A stretch of 64,000 bases of DNA from Acetobacterium tundrae (GTDB lineage: Bacteria; Bacillota; Clostridia; Eubacteriales; Eubacteriaceae): positions 18,150 to 82,149 of the forward strand of contig NZ_RXYB01000016.1 in NCBI RefSeq assembly GCF_008086615.1, in the 5' to 3' direction. The notes under the pieces are model-generated. The model made no database searches, was not told the origin of the DNA, and saw only the letters and a program-made list of their open reading frames with translations. This document shows positions 32,717-40,964 of the stretch, in pieces; the first letter of the stretch is position 1; each line of letters opens with the position of its first letter. The position numbers and the translations under genes were made by a program.

Positions 32717-33001
32717 ATGAAACTTGTTTTAGTTGCATGTGGAACAGCCTTGGCAACATCCACAGTGGTGGCCAGGAAAATTGAACAGATTGCTCAGGAG
32801 AATGGTATTGAATGTAAGACTGTTCAAGCTAGAGCCGTTGATACCTTTAGTAAATATCAAGAGTTGCATCCTGATGCCATTGTTTGTACCTGTCAATTAG
32901 AAGGTGAAATTGATGCGCCGATCATTAATGGAAGAGCATTTCTGACTGGGATCAACCTTCAAAGTACCATTGATCAATTGATCGGGATTTTAAAAAAATA
33001 G
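32717..33001 (+). CDS. PTS IIB protein, galactitol type
   Basis: 94 residues. It begins MKLVLVACGTALATSTVVA, where the cysteine in the ACGTALATS loop is the phosphorylated residue of lactose/galactitol-type IIB domains. I place the start at ATG 32717, with GAGGGGG 9 bases upstream; two in-frame starts lie up to 6 codons earlier. No IIC partner is encoded in the window. Confidence 0.85.
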   Translation: MKLVLVACGTALATSTVVARKIEQIAQENGIECKTVQARAVDTFSKYQELHPDAIVCTCQLEGEIDAPIINGRAFLTGINLQSTIDQLIGILKK

Positions 33002-33107
33002 AAAATCCTGTCTTCATAGTTGTTCATTAACATAAGAGGACGTCATTCATTATACAAAAGCAATAGGCTGGGGACTTCACCAAGTTTTGAATCCTATTTT
33101 AGTAACG

Positions 33108-33157
33108 AGACTTTTAGTATAGGCCATAATAAATGGGTTATCCTAAAAGTCTTTTTA
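33108..33157 (+). terminator. Terminator after the PTS/epimerase genes
   Basis: AGACTTTTAG (33108-33117) pairs with CTAAAAGTCT (33143-33152), followed by TTTTT. It lies between the IIB gene and the convergent HAD phosphatase gene. Confidence 0.75.
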
Positions 33158-33171
33158 CTAGCCAAAAACTT

Positions 33172-33975
33172 TTATCGCAATTCCAGTACGGAGACAATCT
33201 CATCGATTCCGGTAAGAATATAATCAGGACGGTAGGGAAAATTATCTACCGTTTCATGAGTTGAAACGCCGCTGAGGACCAAAAAAGTTGTCAGACCAGA
33301 TTCAATACCCGCAACGATGTCGGTATCCATACGATCACCAATAATGACTGTATCTTCGCTGTGAACCCCTAAACGCTTGATGCCGGTGCGCATCATTAAG
33401 GGATTGGGTTTCCCAATATAATAGGCTTCTTTTCCGGTAACCAGTTCAATCGGAGCAACAAAAGCACGGCAAGCCGGAATAACACCTTCTTCGGTGGGAC
33501 CGGTTAAATCGGGATTGGTACCAATAAGTTTGGCACCTTTTTGAATTAGTTTGACAGCCTGTAAAATGCTGGCATAATTATAATTGTGTGTTTCTCCGAC
33601 GATAACATAATCAGGATTAACATTATTCATGGTGATTCCTGCATCATAAAGCGCATTCAGAAGTCCAGGTTCACCGATGACATAAGCAGAGCCACCTGGG
33701 CATTGATCTTTTAAAAATTTAGCAGTAGCTAAAGCGCTGGTATAAAAATGACTTTCATCAATTTCCAAGCCAAGCCGGTTTAATTTTTCCTTTAATTCAA
33801 TCGGTGAACGCTCGCTGGAATTGGTTAAAAAGAGAAAGTTCTTATCTTCGGCATAAAGCCAATTGACAAATTCGATGACACCGGGTAAAAGCCGGTTGCC
33901 GTGGTATATAACACCATCCATATCGCAGATGAAGCCTTTTTTAGCTTTCATGAGTTCTTTTAATTCTTCTTTCAT
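33172..33975 (-). CDS. HAD superfamily hydrolase, NagD-like phosphatase
   Basis: 267 residues. HAD motif I FICDMDGVIYHG, motif II LFLTNSSERSP, the lysine region YYIGKPNPLMM and motif III IGDRMDTDIVAGIESG are all present, with a C2-type cap between motifs II and III. This is the NagD/AraL/4-nitrophenylphosphatase group that dephosphorylates sugar and nucleotide phosphates; the substrate is not predictable. ATG 33975 is chosen because GGGAG lies 8 bases upstream. Confidence 0.93.
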   Translation of the reverse strand: MKEELKELMKAKKGFICDMDGVIYHGNRLLPGVIEFVNWLYAEDKNFLFLTNSSERSPIELKEKLNRLGLEIDESHFYTSALATAKFLKDQCPGGSAYVIGEPGLLNALYDAGITMNNVNPDYVIVGETHNYNYASILQAVKLIQKGAKLIGTNPDLTGPTEEGVIPACRAFVAPIELVTGKEAYYIGKPNPLMMRTGIKRLGVHSEDTVIIGDRMDTDIVAGIESGLTTFLVLSGVSTHETVDNFPYRPDYILTGIDEIVSVLELR

Positions 33976-34082
33976 TATACACGCTCCCATTTTATTGAAT
34001 TACTTTTTTAAGTTTATACCCTGAGTATATAGTATTTAAGCATGAATTACATTAAAGAAAAAGGTTATTGATGTAAAAACTA

Positions 34083-34129
34083 TTGACAAAAAATAGTGAA
34101 AAAATTATAATGTAGTAATTCCAGGTGGA
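34083..34129 (+). promoter_or_regulatory. cysE promoter with palindromic site
   Basis: A consensus promoter: TTGACA (34083-34088), 17 bases, TATAAT (34106-34111). Immediately downstream ATTCCAGGTGGAAT forms an inverted repeat (ATTCC-AGGT-GGAAT, about 34118-34131) at or just after the expected start point. Such a site over a cysteine gene promoter resembles operators of Rrf2-type regulators such as CymR; that assignment is inference. Confidence 0.8.
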
Positions 34130-34156
34130 ATACTTGGATATTAAGGAGTAAAGATT

Positions 34157-34699
34157 ATGTTTTCAGGTTTTAAAGCAGTAATGAATGATATTGATGTGAC
34201 GATGCGTAAAGATCCAGCTGCGCGATCTGCGGTGGAGGTTTATTTTTTATATCCTCATATTAAGGCATTGAAAACCTATCGAAAAGCACATAAGCTTTAT
34301 AAAAACGGTCATTTTTTTGCTGCTCGCTGGTTGTCTCAAAAAGCCCGAAAAAAAACAGGAATTGAAATTCATCCGGGAGCAGAAATAGGCGATAACTTGT
34401 TTATTGATCATGGTATGGGTGTTGTCATTGGAGAAACCACGATCATTGGAGATAATGTAACCCTTTATCAGGGAGTAACCCTGGGAGGAACCGGGAAAGA
34501 AAAAGGAAAACGCCATCCAACCCTGGGTAATTGTGTAGTCGTCGGATCAGGAGCCAAAATATTAGGAAATATTTATATTGCGCCAGGAACCAAAGTAGGG
34601 GCGAATGCAGTTGTGTTATGTGATACAACTCATGAATCCACCGCGGTTGGAATTCCGGCCCGGGTTATTGAAAAAGAAACATGGTATTATAGTTTATAA
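34157..34699 (+). CDS. cysE: Serine O-acetyltransferase
   Basis: 180 residues. Left-handed beta-helix hexapeptide repeats carry the active-site region GIEIHPGAEIGDNLFIDHGMGVVIGETTIIGDNVTLYQGVTLGGTG. It makes O-acetylserine from serine and acetyl-CoA, the first step of cysteine synthesis. The protein is short at the N-terminus compared with enterobacterial CysE, as is common in Bacillota. TAAGGAG precedes the ATG. Confidence 0.95.
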   Translation: MFSGFKAVMNDIDVTMRKDPAARSAVEVYFLYPHIKALKTYRKAHKLYKNGHFFAARWLSQKARKKTGIEIHPGAEIGDNLFIDHGMGVVIGETTIIGDNVTLYQGVTLGGTGKEKGKRHPTLGNCVVVGSGAKILGNIYIAPGTKVGANAVVLCDTTHESTAVGIPARVIEKETWYYSL

Positions 34700-34846
34700 A
34701 ATATAGATGATTATTGAAACCTTTTGTAACCGAAATTAGATGATAGCACAAATTTTTTCCATTTTAGCATAAGTAATTGCATGAGTAGCTGTGATAAACT
34801 GAAAGCAATGATAAAAACATGAATTTCAGGAAAGCAGAGGAACTCA

Positions 34847-35131
34847 ATGGAGACAATATTAAAAAGATATGATGATATGCGGATACAGCGAATGATAAAA
34901 AAAATGATGAATAATGATGATATTACGCTTGAAAAATTAAAAAAAGAATATGAAGAAAAAGATGATCAACTGTTAGCTTTAGGGATCAAAAGGGAAGTGG
35001 CTCAAAGAATGGTTGATGAAGAGGAAATTAGTTCTTTGATGGTTAGACTTGAAGTTATTAAAAGAGAAATTGAAGAAATAGAAGAAGATAAAAGTAAGAT
35101 GGCAATTTATAATGCCTATACAAGAAGTTGA
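34847..35131 (+). CDS. Unknown 94-residue charged protein
   Basis: I do not recognise it. It is highly charged and predicted almost wholly helical (LEKLKKEYEEKDDQLLALG, EVIKREIEEIEEDKSK), probably a coiled coil, with no membrane segment. The ATG has a weak AGAGGAA site. It stands alone between cysE and the thi operon. Confidence 0.65.
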   Translation: METILKRYDDMRIQRMIKKMMNNDDITLEKLKKEYEEKDDQLLALGIKREVAQRMVDEEEISSLMVRLEVIKREIEEIEEDKSKMAIYNAYTRS

Positions 35132-35144
35132 AAGTGAGCGGGTC

Positions 35145-35171
35145 TTGACATTTTAGACAGGATAATATAAT
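35145..35171 (+). promoter_or_regulatory. Candidate promoter of the thi operon
   Basis: TTGACA (35145-35150) is followed by TATAAT at 35166-35171 (15-base spacing, somewhat short; overlapping TAATAT gives 17). It lies about 25 bases before the structured leader. Confidence 0.6.
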
Positions 35172-35195
35172 ATAAAATTGCATCAGATAAATATG

Positions 35196-35251
35196 AACAC
35201 AAAATGGGGTACACCACCGAAAGGGTGTCGTTCTCGTTTTGTGTTTTTTTA
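35196..35251 (+). promoter_or_regulatory. Structured leader/terminator-like hairpin before thiS
   Basis: ACACAAAA (35198-35205) pairs with TTTTGTGT (35237-35244), followed by a T-run; inside, ACACC and GGTGT pair around an ACCGAAAG loop, and GGGG can pair with TTCT. The internal structure is more complex than a plain terminator. Because it sits between the promoter and thiS it would act as an attenuator. It lacks the CUGAGA and ACCUGA elements of a TPP riboswitch. Confidence 0.6.
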
Positions 35252-35280
35252 TTGCGTTTTTTTGAAAGGAAGTGAAAAGA

Positions 35281-35475
35281 ATGAGAGTTAATGGCAAAGA
35301 AGTGATTTTAAGTAAAAATCAAAAGCTGGTGGATTTTTTAGCAATAAATCAATATGATATTAGAAAAATTGCAATAGAATGCAATGGTGAAATATTACCT
35401 AAATCAACCTATCAGGAGGTAATACTTAATAATGAAGACAGACTTGAAATTGTAAGATTTGTGGGAGGTGGCTGA
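35281..35475 (+). CDS. thiS: Sulfur carrier protein ThiS
   Basis: 64 residues, beta-grasp protein beginning MRVNGKEVILSKNQ and ending in FVGGG, whose terminal Gly-Gly is activated by ThiF and carries thiocarboxylate sulfur to ThiG. ATG 35281 is favoured (GGAAG 8 bases upstream) over an in-frame GTG at 35272. First gene of thiS-thiF-thiG-thiH-thiE. Confidence 0.92.
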   Translation: MRVNGKEVILSKNQKLVDFLAINQYDIRKIAIECNGEILPKSTYQEVILNNEDRLEIVRFVGGG

Positions 35476-35478
35476 GAC

Positions 35479-36282
35479 ATGGAGTTAATAATTAATGGAA
35501 AAAAAACAGAGCTGGATTGTAACACGGTATTTGAAGTAAGGGAACATATTGGAAATCGGCAGGATATTATTATTTTGAATGGATTTCAGATTGAAGAAAA
35601 CTGTAAAGTGAAAGAAAAAGACTGTTTAGCGATTATCAGAAAAGGTGTGCTCCCCAAAAGAGATGAGCTTGAAAGTATGATGATGGCCAGACATACACCA
35701 AATGTATATAAGAAATTAAAGAAAGGAAAAGTTGCGATTGCCGGGCTAGGTGGCCTGGGATCAAATATTGCGGTTATGCTTGCCAGAATCGGGGTGGGAC
35801 AGCTGCTACTGGTTGATTTTGATGTGGTGGAGCCAAGTAATTTAAATCGCCAAAATTATTATATCAGCCATTTAGGAATGCCAAAAACCGAGGCTTTGAA
35901 AAAACAAATAACCGAGATTAATCCCTTTATTCAAGTGGCGGTTCGAAAGATAAAAGTAACAGAAGAGAATGTTAAAGAGCTTTTCAGCGGTTATGACGTT
36001 ATTTGTGAAGCTTTTGATAAACCAGAGATGAAATCCATGCTGGTGAATACTGCCTTAGAGGAATTGCCTGATATTAAGGTTGTTTCAGCTTCTGGAATGG
36101 CAGGATATGATAGCGGAAATTTAATAAGAACAGTCAAAGTAATGAAAAATTTATATATTTGTGGAGATTTGGAAAATGGCGCCGAAGTAGGAAGAGGTTT
36201 GATGGCACCACGGGTACAAATTTGTGCAGGACATCAGGCAAATATGATTTTACGGCTGCTGCTGAAAATAGAAGAAGTATAG
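35479..36282 (+). CDS. thiF: ThiS adenylyltransferase ThiF with extra N-terminal beta-grasp-like domain
   Basis: 267 residues. Residues about 66-267 form the E1-like domain: nucleotide loop VAIAGLGGLGSNIAVMLARIG, DFDVVEPSNLNRQNY and the GLMAPRV end. Residues 1-60 (MELIINGKKTELDCNTVFEV...CLAIIRKG) resemble a ThiS-like beta-grasp fold without Gly-Gly. It adenylates ThiS. It starts 3 bases after thiS. Confidence 0.92.
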   Translation: MELIINGKKTELDCNTVFEVREHIGNRQDIIILNGFQIEENCKVKEKDCLAIIRKGVLPKRDELESMMMARHTPNVYKKLKKGKVAIAGLGGLGSNIAVMLARIGVGQLLLVDFDVVEPSNLNRQNYYISHLGMPKTEALKKQITEINPFIQVAVRKIKVTEENVKELFSGYDVICEAFDKPEMKSMLVNTALEELPDIKVVSASGMAGYDSGNLIRTVKVMKNLYICGDLENGAEVGRGLMAPRVQICAGHQANMILRLLLKIEEV

Positions 36283-36294
36283 GGAGATTGAAAA

Positions 36295-37062
36295 ATGAAT
36301 GAACAATTGGTAATAGGCGGACACGGTTTTCAATCACGATTTATTTTGGGATCCGGTAAATTCTCATTGAAAATCATGAAAGCGGTTGTTGAAAATGGCG
36401 GAGCGGAAATTATAACCCTGGCACTGCGTCGGGCCAACATTGGCGGAGAAGAAAATATTCTCGAACATATACCGAAGAATGTGACCTTGCTGCCAAACAC
36501 ATCTGGGGCAAGAAATGCCGAAGAAGCGGTAAGAATTGCCCGGTTGGCCAGAGCAATGAACTGCGGTGATTTTGTGAAGGTGGAAGTCATCCGTGATTCC
36601 AAGTATTTGATGCCGGATAATTATGAGACAATCAAAGCGACAGAAATTCTTGCCAAAGAAGGATTTATTGTCATGCCCTATATGTATCCGGATTTAAATG
36701 TGGCAAGATCTCTGGTTGATGCCGGTGCTGCCGCTGTAATGCCTTTAGCCGCTCCGATTGGAAGCAACAAGGGTTTGAGTACAAAAGATTTCATCCAGAT
36801 TTTAGTGGATGAAATAGACCTGCCAATCATTGTGGATGCAGGCATTGGCAGACCCTCACAAGCCTGTGAGGTCATGGAAATGGGTGCGGATGCCGTCATG
36901 TGCAATACGGCAATTGCAACTGCAAAAAATGTTGCCCAGATGGCAAAAGCCTTCGGACAGGCCATCGAGGCGGGAAGAAATGCCTATCTTGCAGGACTTG
37001 GCCGAGTATTGAATCATACTGCAGAAGCATCGAGTCCGTTAACCGGATTTTTGGAGGACTAA
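36295..37062 (+). CDS. thiG: Thiazole synthase ThiG
   Basis: 255 residues, TIM barrel. The Schiff-base lysine lies in [16 protein letters not shown]; the phosphate-binding loops [14 protein letters not shown] and [11 protein letters not shown] are intact. It condenses deoxyxylulose phosphate, dehydroglycine and ThiS-thiocarboxylate into the thiazole. GGGAG precedes the start. Confidence 0.97.
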   Translation: MNEQLVIGGHGFQSRFILGSGKFSLKIMKAVVENGGAEIITLALRRANIGGEENILEHIPKNVTLLPNTSGARNAEEAVRIARLARAMNCGDFVKVEVIRDSKYLMPDNYETIKATEILAKEGFIVMPYMYPDLNVARSLVDAGAAAVMPLAAPIGSNKGLSTKDFIQILVDEIDLPIIVDAGIGRPSQACEVMEMGADAVMCNTAIATAKNVAQMAKAFGQAIEAGRNAYLAGLGRVLNHTAEASSPLTGFLED

Positions 37063-37064
37063 GG

Positions 37065-38219
37065 ATGACAACCCAAAAAACAAACCCGATGGAATATAGT
37101 GAAGGGATGGAAATCATTGATTCAGAGATGATGGATTGTATTTTGAAATTGGTAGAAAATTATGATTACAACCAATATACTGAGGCAGACGTAAAAAAGG
37201 TATTGAACAAAGAACAGTTGACGTTGGAGGATTATGGGGTGATCCTGTCTCCTGCCGCGTTGCCGCATCTGGAAGAAATGGCAAGAAAAGCTGTTCCAGA
37301 GACAAGAAAACATTTCGGCAATGGGATTTGTCTGTTCACCCCTTTATATATTTCCAACTATTGCGAAAATCACTGCATCTACTGCGGTTTTAACTGTAAA
37401 AATAAAATTCGCCGAGGAAAACTTTCATTTGCTGAAATGGAAGAAGAGCTTAAGGCCATTGCAGAAACCGGTTTAAAAGAACTTCTGATTTTAACAGGAG
37501 AATCTCGTCATCAGTCTGGTGTCGAATATATTGGCGAAGCCATTAAGTTGGCGGCAAATTATTTTACCAACATTGGCATTGAAATATACCCCCTAAATTC
37601 AGATGAATATGCTTATCTTCATGAATGCGGAGCAGATTTTGTTTCGGTTTATCAGGAAACTTATAATATCAATAAGTATGAACAGGTTCATTTAAGCGGT
37701 TCAAAAAGAATTTATCCCTACCGGTTTTATTCTCAGGAACGTGCCTTGCTGGGGGGAATGCGCGGCGTCGCTTTCGGGGCGCTGCTGGGATTGGATGATT
37801 TTAGAAAAGATGCCTATGCGACAGGCTTACATGCCTTTTTCATCCAGCAAAAATATCCTCAGGCAGAGATTGCTTTTTCCTCTCCGAGATTAAGACCATT
37901 CATCAATAATGCGGATAATAATCCCAATGATGTTCATGAAAAACAGTTGTTACAAGTGATGCTGGCCTATCGGCTGTTGATGCCATACGCCGGCATTACC
38001 ATTTCAACTCGGGAAAGAGCAGGCTTTCGGGACCATGTCATCGGCATGGTGGCGACAAAAATTTCGGCTGGCGTAAGTGTTGGGGTTGGCGGTCATAAGC
38101 TGGAAGAAAAGGCAGATGAACAGTTTGAGATATCCGATCCCAGAAGTGTCCCGGAAGTACATCATATGATTATAAGCAAGGGATTACAACCGGTTTATAC
38201 GGATTATATCAGGGTTTAG
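37065..38219 (+). CDS. thiH: Tyrosine lyase ThiH (radical SAM)
   Basis: 384 residues. The radical SAM cluster motif CENHCIYCGF (CxxxCxxC) is near residue 100. It cleaves tyrosine to dehydroglycine for ThiG, the anaerobic route that replaces glycine oxidase ThiO. ATG 37065 follows the thiG stop by 2 bases with GGAGG in the end of thiG; the longer upstream frame lies inside thiG. Confidence 0.96.
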   Translation: MTTQKTNPMEYSEGMEIIDSEMMDCILKLVENYDYNQYTEADVKKVLNKEQLTLEDYGVILSPAALPHLEEMARKAVPETRKHFGNGICLFTPLYISNYCENHCIYCGFNCKNKIRRGKLSFAEMEEELKAIAETGLKELLILTGESRHQSGVEYIGEAIKLAANYFTNIGIEIYPLNSDEYAYLHECGADFVSVYQETYNINKYEQVHLSGSKRIYPYRFYSQERALLGGMRGVAFGALLGLDDFRKDAYATGLHAFFIQQKYPQAEIAFSSPRLRPFINNADNNPNDVHEKQLLQVMLAYRLLMPYAGITISTRERAGFRDHVIGMVATKISAGVSVGVGGHKLEEKADEQFEISDPRSVPEVHHMIISKGLQPVYTDYIRV

Positions 38220-38234
38220 AATGAGAGTGTAAAA

Positions 38235-38837
38235 ATGCTTATTTGCGTAACTAATCGAAAATTGTGTAATGATGATTTTCTAAGCCGAATCAATCAAATT
38301 GCAATCGGAAAACCGCAGGCGATTGTGTTAAGAGAAAAAGACCTGGATTTGGCAGGATATGAAAAATTGGCGAATGCAATAAATGAAATTTGTATGAGGC
38401 ATCAGGTAACCATGATTATCAATCAGAACATTGAAGTGGCTGTCAAAATGAAGTATGAGAACATTCAGTTATCGATGGATAATTTAAGGAAAAACAAAAA
38501 AAAGCTTAAAGAATTTAAAAATATCGGGGCTTCAATTCACACAGTGAATGAGGCACAAGAAGCTGAAAAAATAGGTGCTACTTATTTAGTGGCAGGGCAT
38601 ATTTTTCCTACGGCTTGTAAAGAAGGCGTTCCGCCAAGGGGTCTTTCTTTTTTACAAGCGGTTTGTGATACGGTTGAAATACCCGTTTTTGCCATTGGTG
38701 GGATTACAAAAGATAAACTTGAAAGGGTTTTAAAGACCGGGGCAGAGGGCGTGTGCATCATGAGCGAAGCGATGATTTGTTTGAAGCCGGAGGCCCTTGC
38801 CGGTGACTATAGAATTAAAAAAAGCAACACATATTGA
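38235..38837 (+). CDS. thiE: Thiamine phosphate synthase family protein (ThiE/TenI-like)
   Basis: 200 residues, TIM barrel. GASIHTVNEAQEAEKIGATYLVAGHIFPTACKEG and FAIGGITKDKLERVLKTGAEGVCIMS match ThiE. The usual GxHLGQxD loop is replaced by IQLSMDNLRK, and the diphosphate-binding start is divergent, so a TenI-like role (thiazole tautomerase) is possible. Last gene of the thi operon. Confidence 0.82.
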   Translation: MLICVTNRKLCNDDFLSRINQIAIGKPQAIVLREKDLDLAGYEKLANAINEICMRHQVTMIINQNIEVAVKMKYENIQLSMDNLRKNKKKLKEFKNIGASIHTVNEAQEAEKIGATYLVAGHIFPTACKEGVPPRGLSFLQAVCDTVEIPVFAIGGITKDKLERVLKTGAEGVCIMSEAMICLKPEALAGDYRIKKSNTY

Positions 38838-38862
38838 CAACCAGGTAGTTAGGTGTTAAAAT
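38834..38862 (+). promoter_or_regulatory. Promoter of the riboflavin operon
   Basis: TTGACA (38834-38839), 17 bases, TAAAAT (38857-38862). The -35 overlaps the thiE stop codon. The start point would fall just upstream of the FMN riboswitch. Confidence 0.8.
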
Positions 38863-38883
38863 CAAAAGCAATTAAATAGTTTG

Positions 38884-38990
38884 TCTTCAGGGCAGGGATT
38901 GTTTCCCTACCGGTGGTATAGCCCACGAGCCGCAAGGTATGATTCGGTGTAATTCCGAAGCCGACAGTTAAAGTCTGGATGAAAGAAGAT
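38884..38990 (+). promoter_or_regulatory. FMN riboswitch (RFN element)
   Basis: The conserved RFN blocks appear in order: CTTCAGGGCAGGG, CCCTACCGGTGGTATAGCCC, CGAGCC, GATTCGGTGTAATTCCGAAGCCGACAGT and AGTCTGGATGAAAGAAG. The first and last blocks pair to close the junction. FMN binding should promote the following terminator and shut off rib expression. Confidence 0.97.
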
Positions 38991-39030
38991 GATAAAGTGT
39001 TTGCATGTTTATGCTTATCTTTGTTTTTTT

Positions 39031-39066
39031 AGCTCTGAAATGTTTATCATTTCAGAGCTTTTTGTA
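39031..39066 (+). terminator. FMN riboswitch-controlled terminator
   Basis: AGCTCTGAAATG pairs perfectly with CATTTCAGAGCT, with a TTTAT loop, then TTTTT. This is the expected expression platform of the riboswitch. Confidence 0.88.
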
Positions 39067-39085
39067 TCGCAAAGGGGAGTTCTAA

Positions 39086-39232
39086 ATGGCATTAAACAGA
39101 CTTTTTATCAGATGCCTTGAATATTCTTATTCAAGGTGTTTTTTTATTTATTTGAGAGGAGGGATTAAGTGGAAAATCATCAAAAATATATGCAGATGGC
39201 GATTATACTGGCAAAAAAAGGACGAGGTCTAG
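39086..39232 (+). CDS. Possible 48-codon leader frame in the rib leader
   Basis: AAAGGGGAG lies 6 bases before ATG 39086, and the frame (MALNRLFIRCLEYSYS...) runs 48 codons, overlapping the start of ribD in another frame and ending at TAG 39230-39232. A second hairpin lies within it: CCTTGAATA (39115-39123) with TATTCAAGG (39128-39136), then a T-run. Translation of this frame could affect that second hairpin. It may be fortuitous. Confidence 0.3.
   Translation: MALNRLFIRCLEYSYSRCFFIYLRGGIKWKIIKNICRWRLYWQKKDEV
39112..39147 (+). terminator. Second terminator-like hairpin before ribD
   Basis: CCTTGAATA-TTCT-TATTCAAGG followed by GTGTTTTTTTA. It lies downstream of the riboswitch terminator and 20 bases before the ribD ribosome binding site, giving two consecutive terminator-like hairpins in one leader. 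Confidence 0.7.
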
Positions 39233-40257
39233 TAAATCCTAATCCCCTGGTGGGAGCGGTTATTGTTAAGGACGACCTTATTATCGGACGTGGTTATCAT
39301 CAAAAATATGGGGAACTCCACGCTGAAAGAAACGCCCTGGCATCCTGTACCCAGTCCCCTGAAGGCGCAACCCTCTATGTGAATCTGGAGCCCTGTTGTC
39401 ATACGGGAAAAACACCGCCATGCACAGAGGCCATTATTCAAAGCAAAATTGCCAGGGTGGTGGTTGGAGCAATGGATCCCAATCCGCGGGTCGGGGGAAA
39501 GGGAATTGAGATTTTAAGAAAAAACGGGATTACCGTGATTACAGATGTTTTAGAAGAAGAATGCCGGGAGCTCAATGAAGTGTTTTTTCACTATATTCAA
39601 AACGGGACGCCTTATGTTGTCATGAAATATGCCATGACTCTGGATGGTAAAATTGCCACCTATTCCGGGAAATCCCAGTGGATTACCGGCGAGCTGGCCA
39701 GAGCGCAGGTACATCAGTTGAGAAACGAATACAAAGGCATCATGATCGGGGTCAACACGGTTATAAAAGACGATCCCCTGCTGACCTGTCGGATTGAAGA
39801 AGGGAGAAATCCCAGTCGTATTATTTGTGATACCCATTTAAGAACGCCGATAACGGCAAAAATAGTTGAAAGTGCTTCTGAAATTCCCACCTATATTGGC
39901 ACCTGTTCCAGAGATGAAAAAAAGATGGACCAGTTTAGAAAAAAAGGTTGCCGGCTATTGCCGGTTCCCCAAAAAAATGAACATTTGAATCTAAATGATC
40001 TTATCCATCAACTCGGTCAGAAAAAAATAGATGGGATTCTGCTTGAAGGGGGCGGCACCTTGAATTACAGTGCCTTGAAAAGTGGCATTGTCGACAAGCT
40101 GCAGGTTTATATCGCCCCCAAAATATTTGGTGGAGCCACGGCGATCAGTCCTGTTGAAGGGCAGGGGATCGAAGATCCCAGTGAGGCTTTTCATTTTAAA
40201 GACCGAAAAATAAAAATTCTAGGCGATGATATTTGTCTCGAATACTACAAGAGGTGA
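39169..40257 (+). CDS. ribD: Bifunctional riboflavin biosynthesis deaminase/reductase RibD
   Basis: 362 residues. The N-terminal deaminase has the zinc motif HAERNAL and EPCCHTGKTPPC; the C-terminal reductase (about 150-362) has MKYAMTLDGKIAT, SQWITGE and GILLEGGGTLNYS. It carries out steps two and three of riboflavin synthesis. The start is GTG 39169 with GAGAGGAGGG 5 bases upstream. Confidence 0.96.
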   Translation: MENHQKYMQMAIILAKKGRGLVNPNPLVGAVIVKDDLIIGRGYHQKYGELHAERNALASCTQSPEGATLYVNLEPCCHTGKTPPCTEAIIQSKIARVVVGAMDPNPRVGGKGIEILRKNGITVITDVLEEECRELNEVFFHYIQNGTPYVVMKYAMTLDGKIATYSGKSQWITGELARAQVHQLRNEYKGIMIGVNTVIKDDPLLTCRIEEGRNPSRIICDTHLRTPITAKIVESASEIPTYIGTCSRDEKKMDQFRKKGCRLLPVPQKNEHLNLNDLIHQLGQKKIDGILLEGGGTLNYSALKSGIVDKLQVYIAPKIFGGATAISPVEGQGIEDPSEAFHFKDRKIKILGDDICLEYYKR

Positions 40258-40261
40258 TGAT

Positions 40262-40930
40262 ATGTTTACCGGAATTATTGAAGAAGTGGGGAAAATAATA
40301 ACCGTTACCAAAGGACCGCGTTCTTCCCAATTATGGATTCAGGGAGAGGTGATCATGGATGATTTGAAGCTGGGAGACAGCGTCGCGGTTAATGGCGTAT
40401 GTTTAACCGTGTCCTTAATGAAGAGCAATCAGTGGATGGCTGACGTGATGAGTGAAACCCTGAAAAGAAGCGATCTGGGGGAATTGAAGCCGGGAAGTCC
40501 GGTCAATTTAGAACGCGCCATGCCGACGAATGGACGGTTTGGAGGGCATCTGGTATCCGGCCATATTGATGGAACGGGGCAGATTATTCAGATAAGAAAA
40601 GATGATAATGCGATCCTCTTTGAGATTAGCACCTCTGAAAAAATATGTCATTACATCATTGAAAAAGGATCCATTGCCATCGACGGAATCAGTTTGACGG
40701 TGACGACGGTAAATAATGAAGCTTTTCAGGTTTCCATTATTCCCCATACGGTCAAACACACGATTTTGGGTTTAAAGAAAAAAGGAGATCCGGTCAATTT
40801 GGAAAATGATCTGGTTGGAAAATATATAGAAAATTTCTTAATAACGGGTTCTTTGGAAAATACCAACGCAAATGATGAGAAAAAATCCCGTAAACTGACC
40901 ATGGATTTTCTGACAAGATCAGGATTTTAA
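40262..40930 (+). CDS. ribE: Riboflavin synthase alpha subunit
   Basis: 222 residues with two lumazine-binding repeats: [12 protein letters not shown]...[12 protein letters not shown] in the first and [14 protein letters not shown] in the second. It dismutates two lumazines into riboflavin. ATG 40262 gives the invariant MFTGI start; AGAGGTGA precedes it and ribD ends 4 bases before. Confidence 0.97.
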   Translation: MFTGIIEEVGKIITVTKGPRSSQLWIQGEVIMDDLKLGDSVAVNGVCLTVSLMKSNQWMADVMSETLKRSDLGELKPGSPVNLERAMPTNGRFGGHLVSGHIDGTGQIIQIRKDDNAILFEISTSEKICHYIIEKGSIAIDGISLTVTTVNNEAFQVSIIPHTVKHTILGLKKKGDPVNLENDLVGKYIENFLITGSLENTNANDEKKSRKLTMDFLTRSGF

Positions 40931-40964
40931 TAAACTTAAATCAATATCAAAAGAGAGGGTAAAA

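Noticed and set aside
35131..35280. TPP riboswitch before thiS
   Set aside because: The CUGAGA, ACCUGAUCUGG and GCGnAGGGA elements are absent; the leader holds a different hairpin, reported as a finding.
36900..37064. N-terminal extension of thiH overlapping thiG
   Set aside because: The extension is thiG read in another frame; thiH has its own ATG behind GGAGG.
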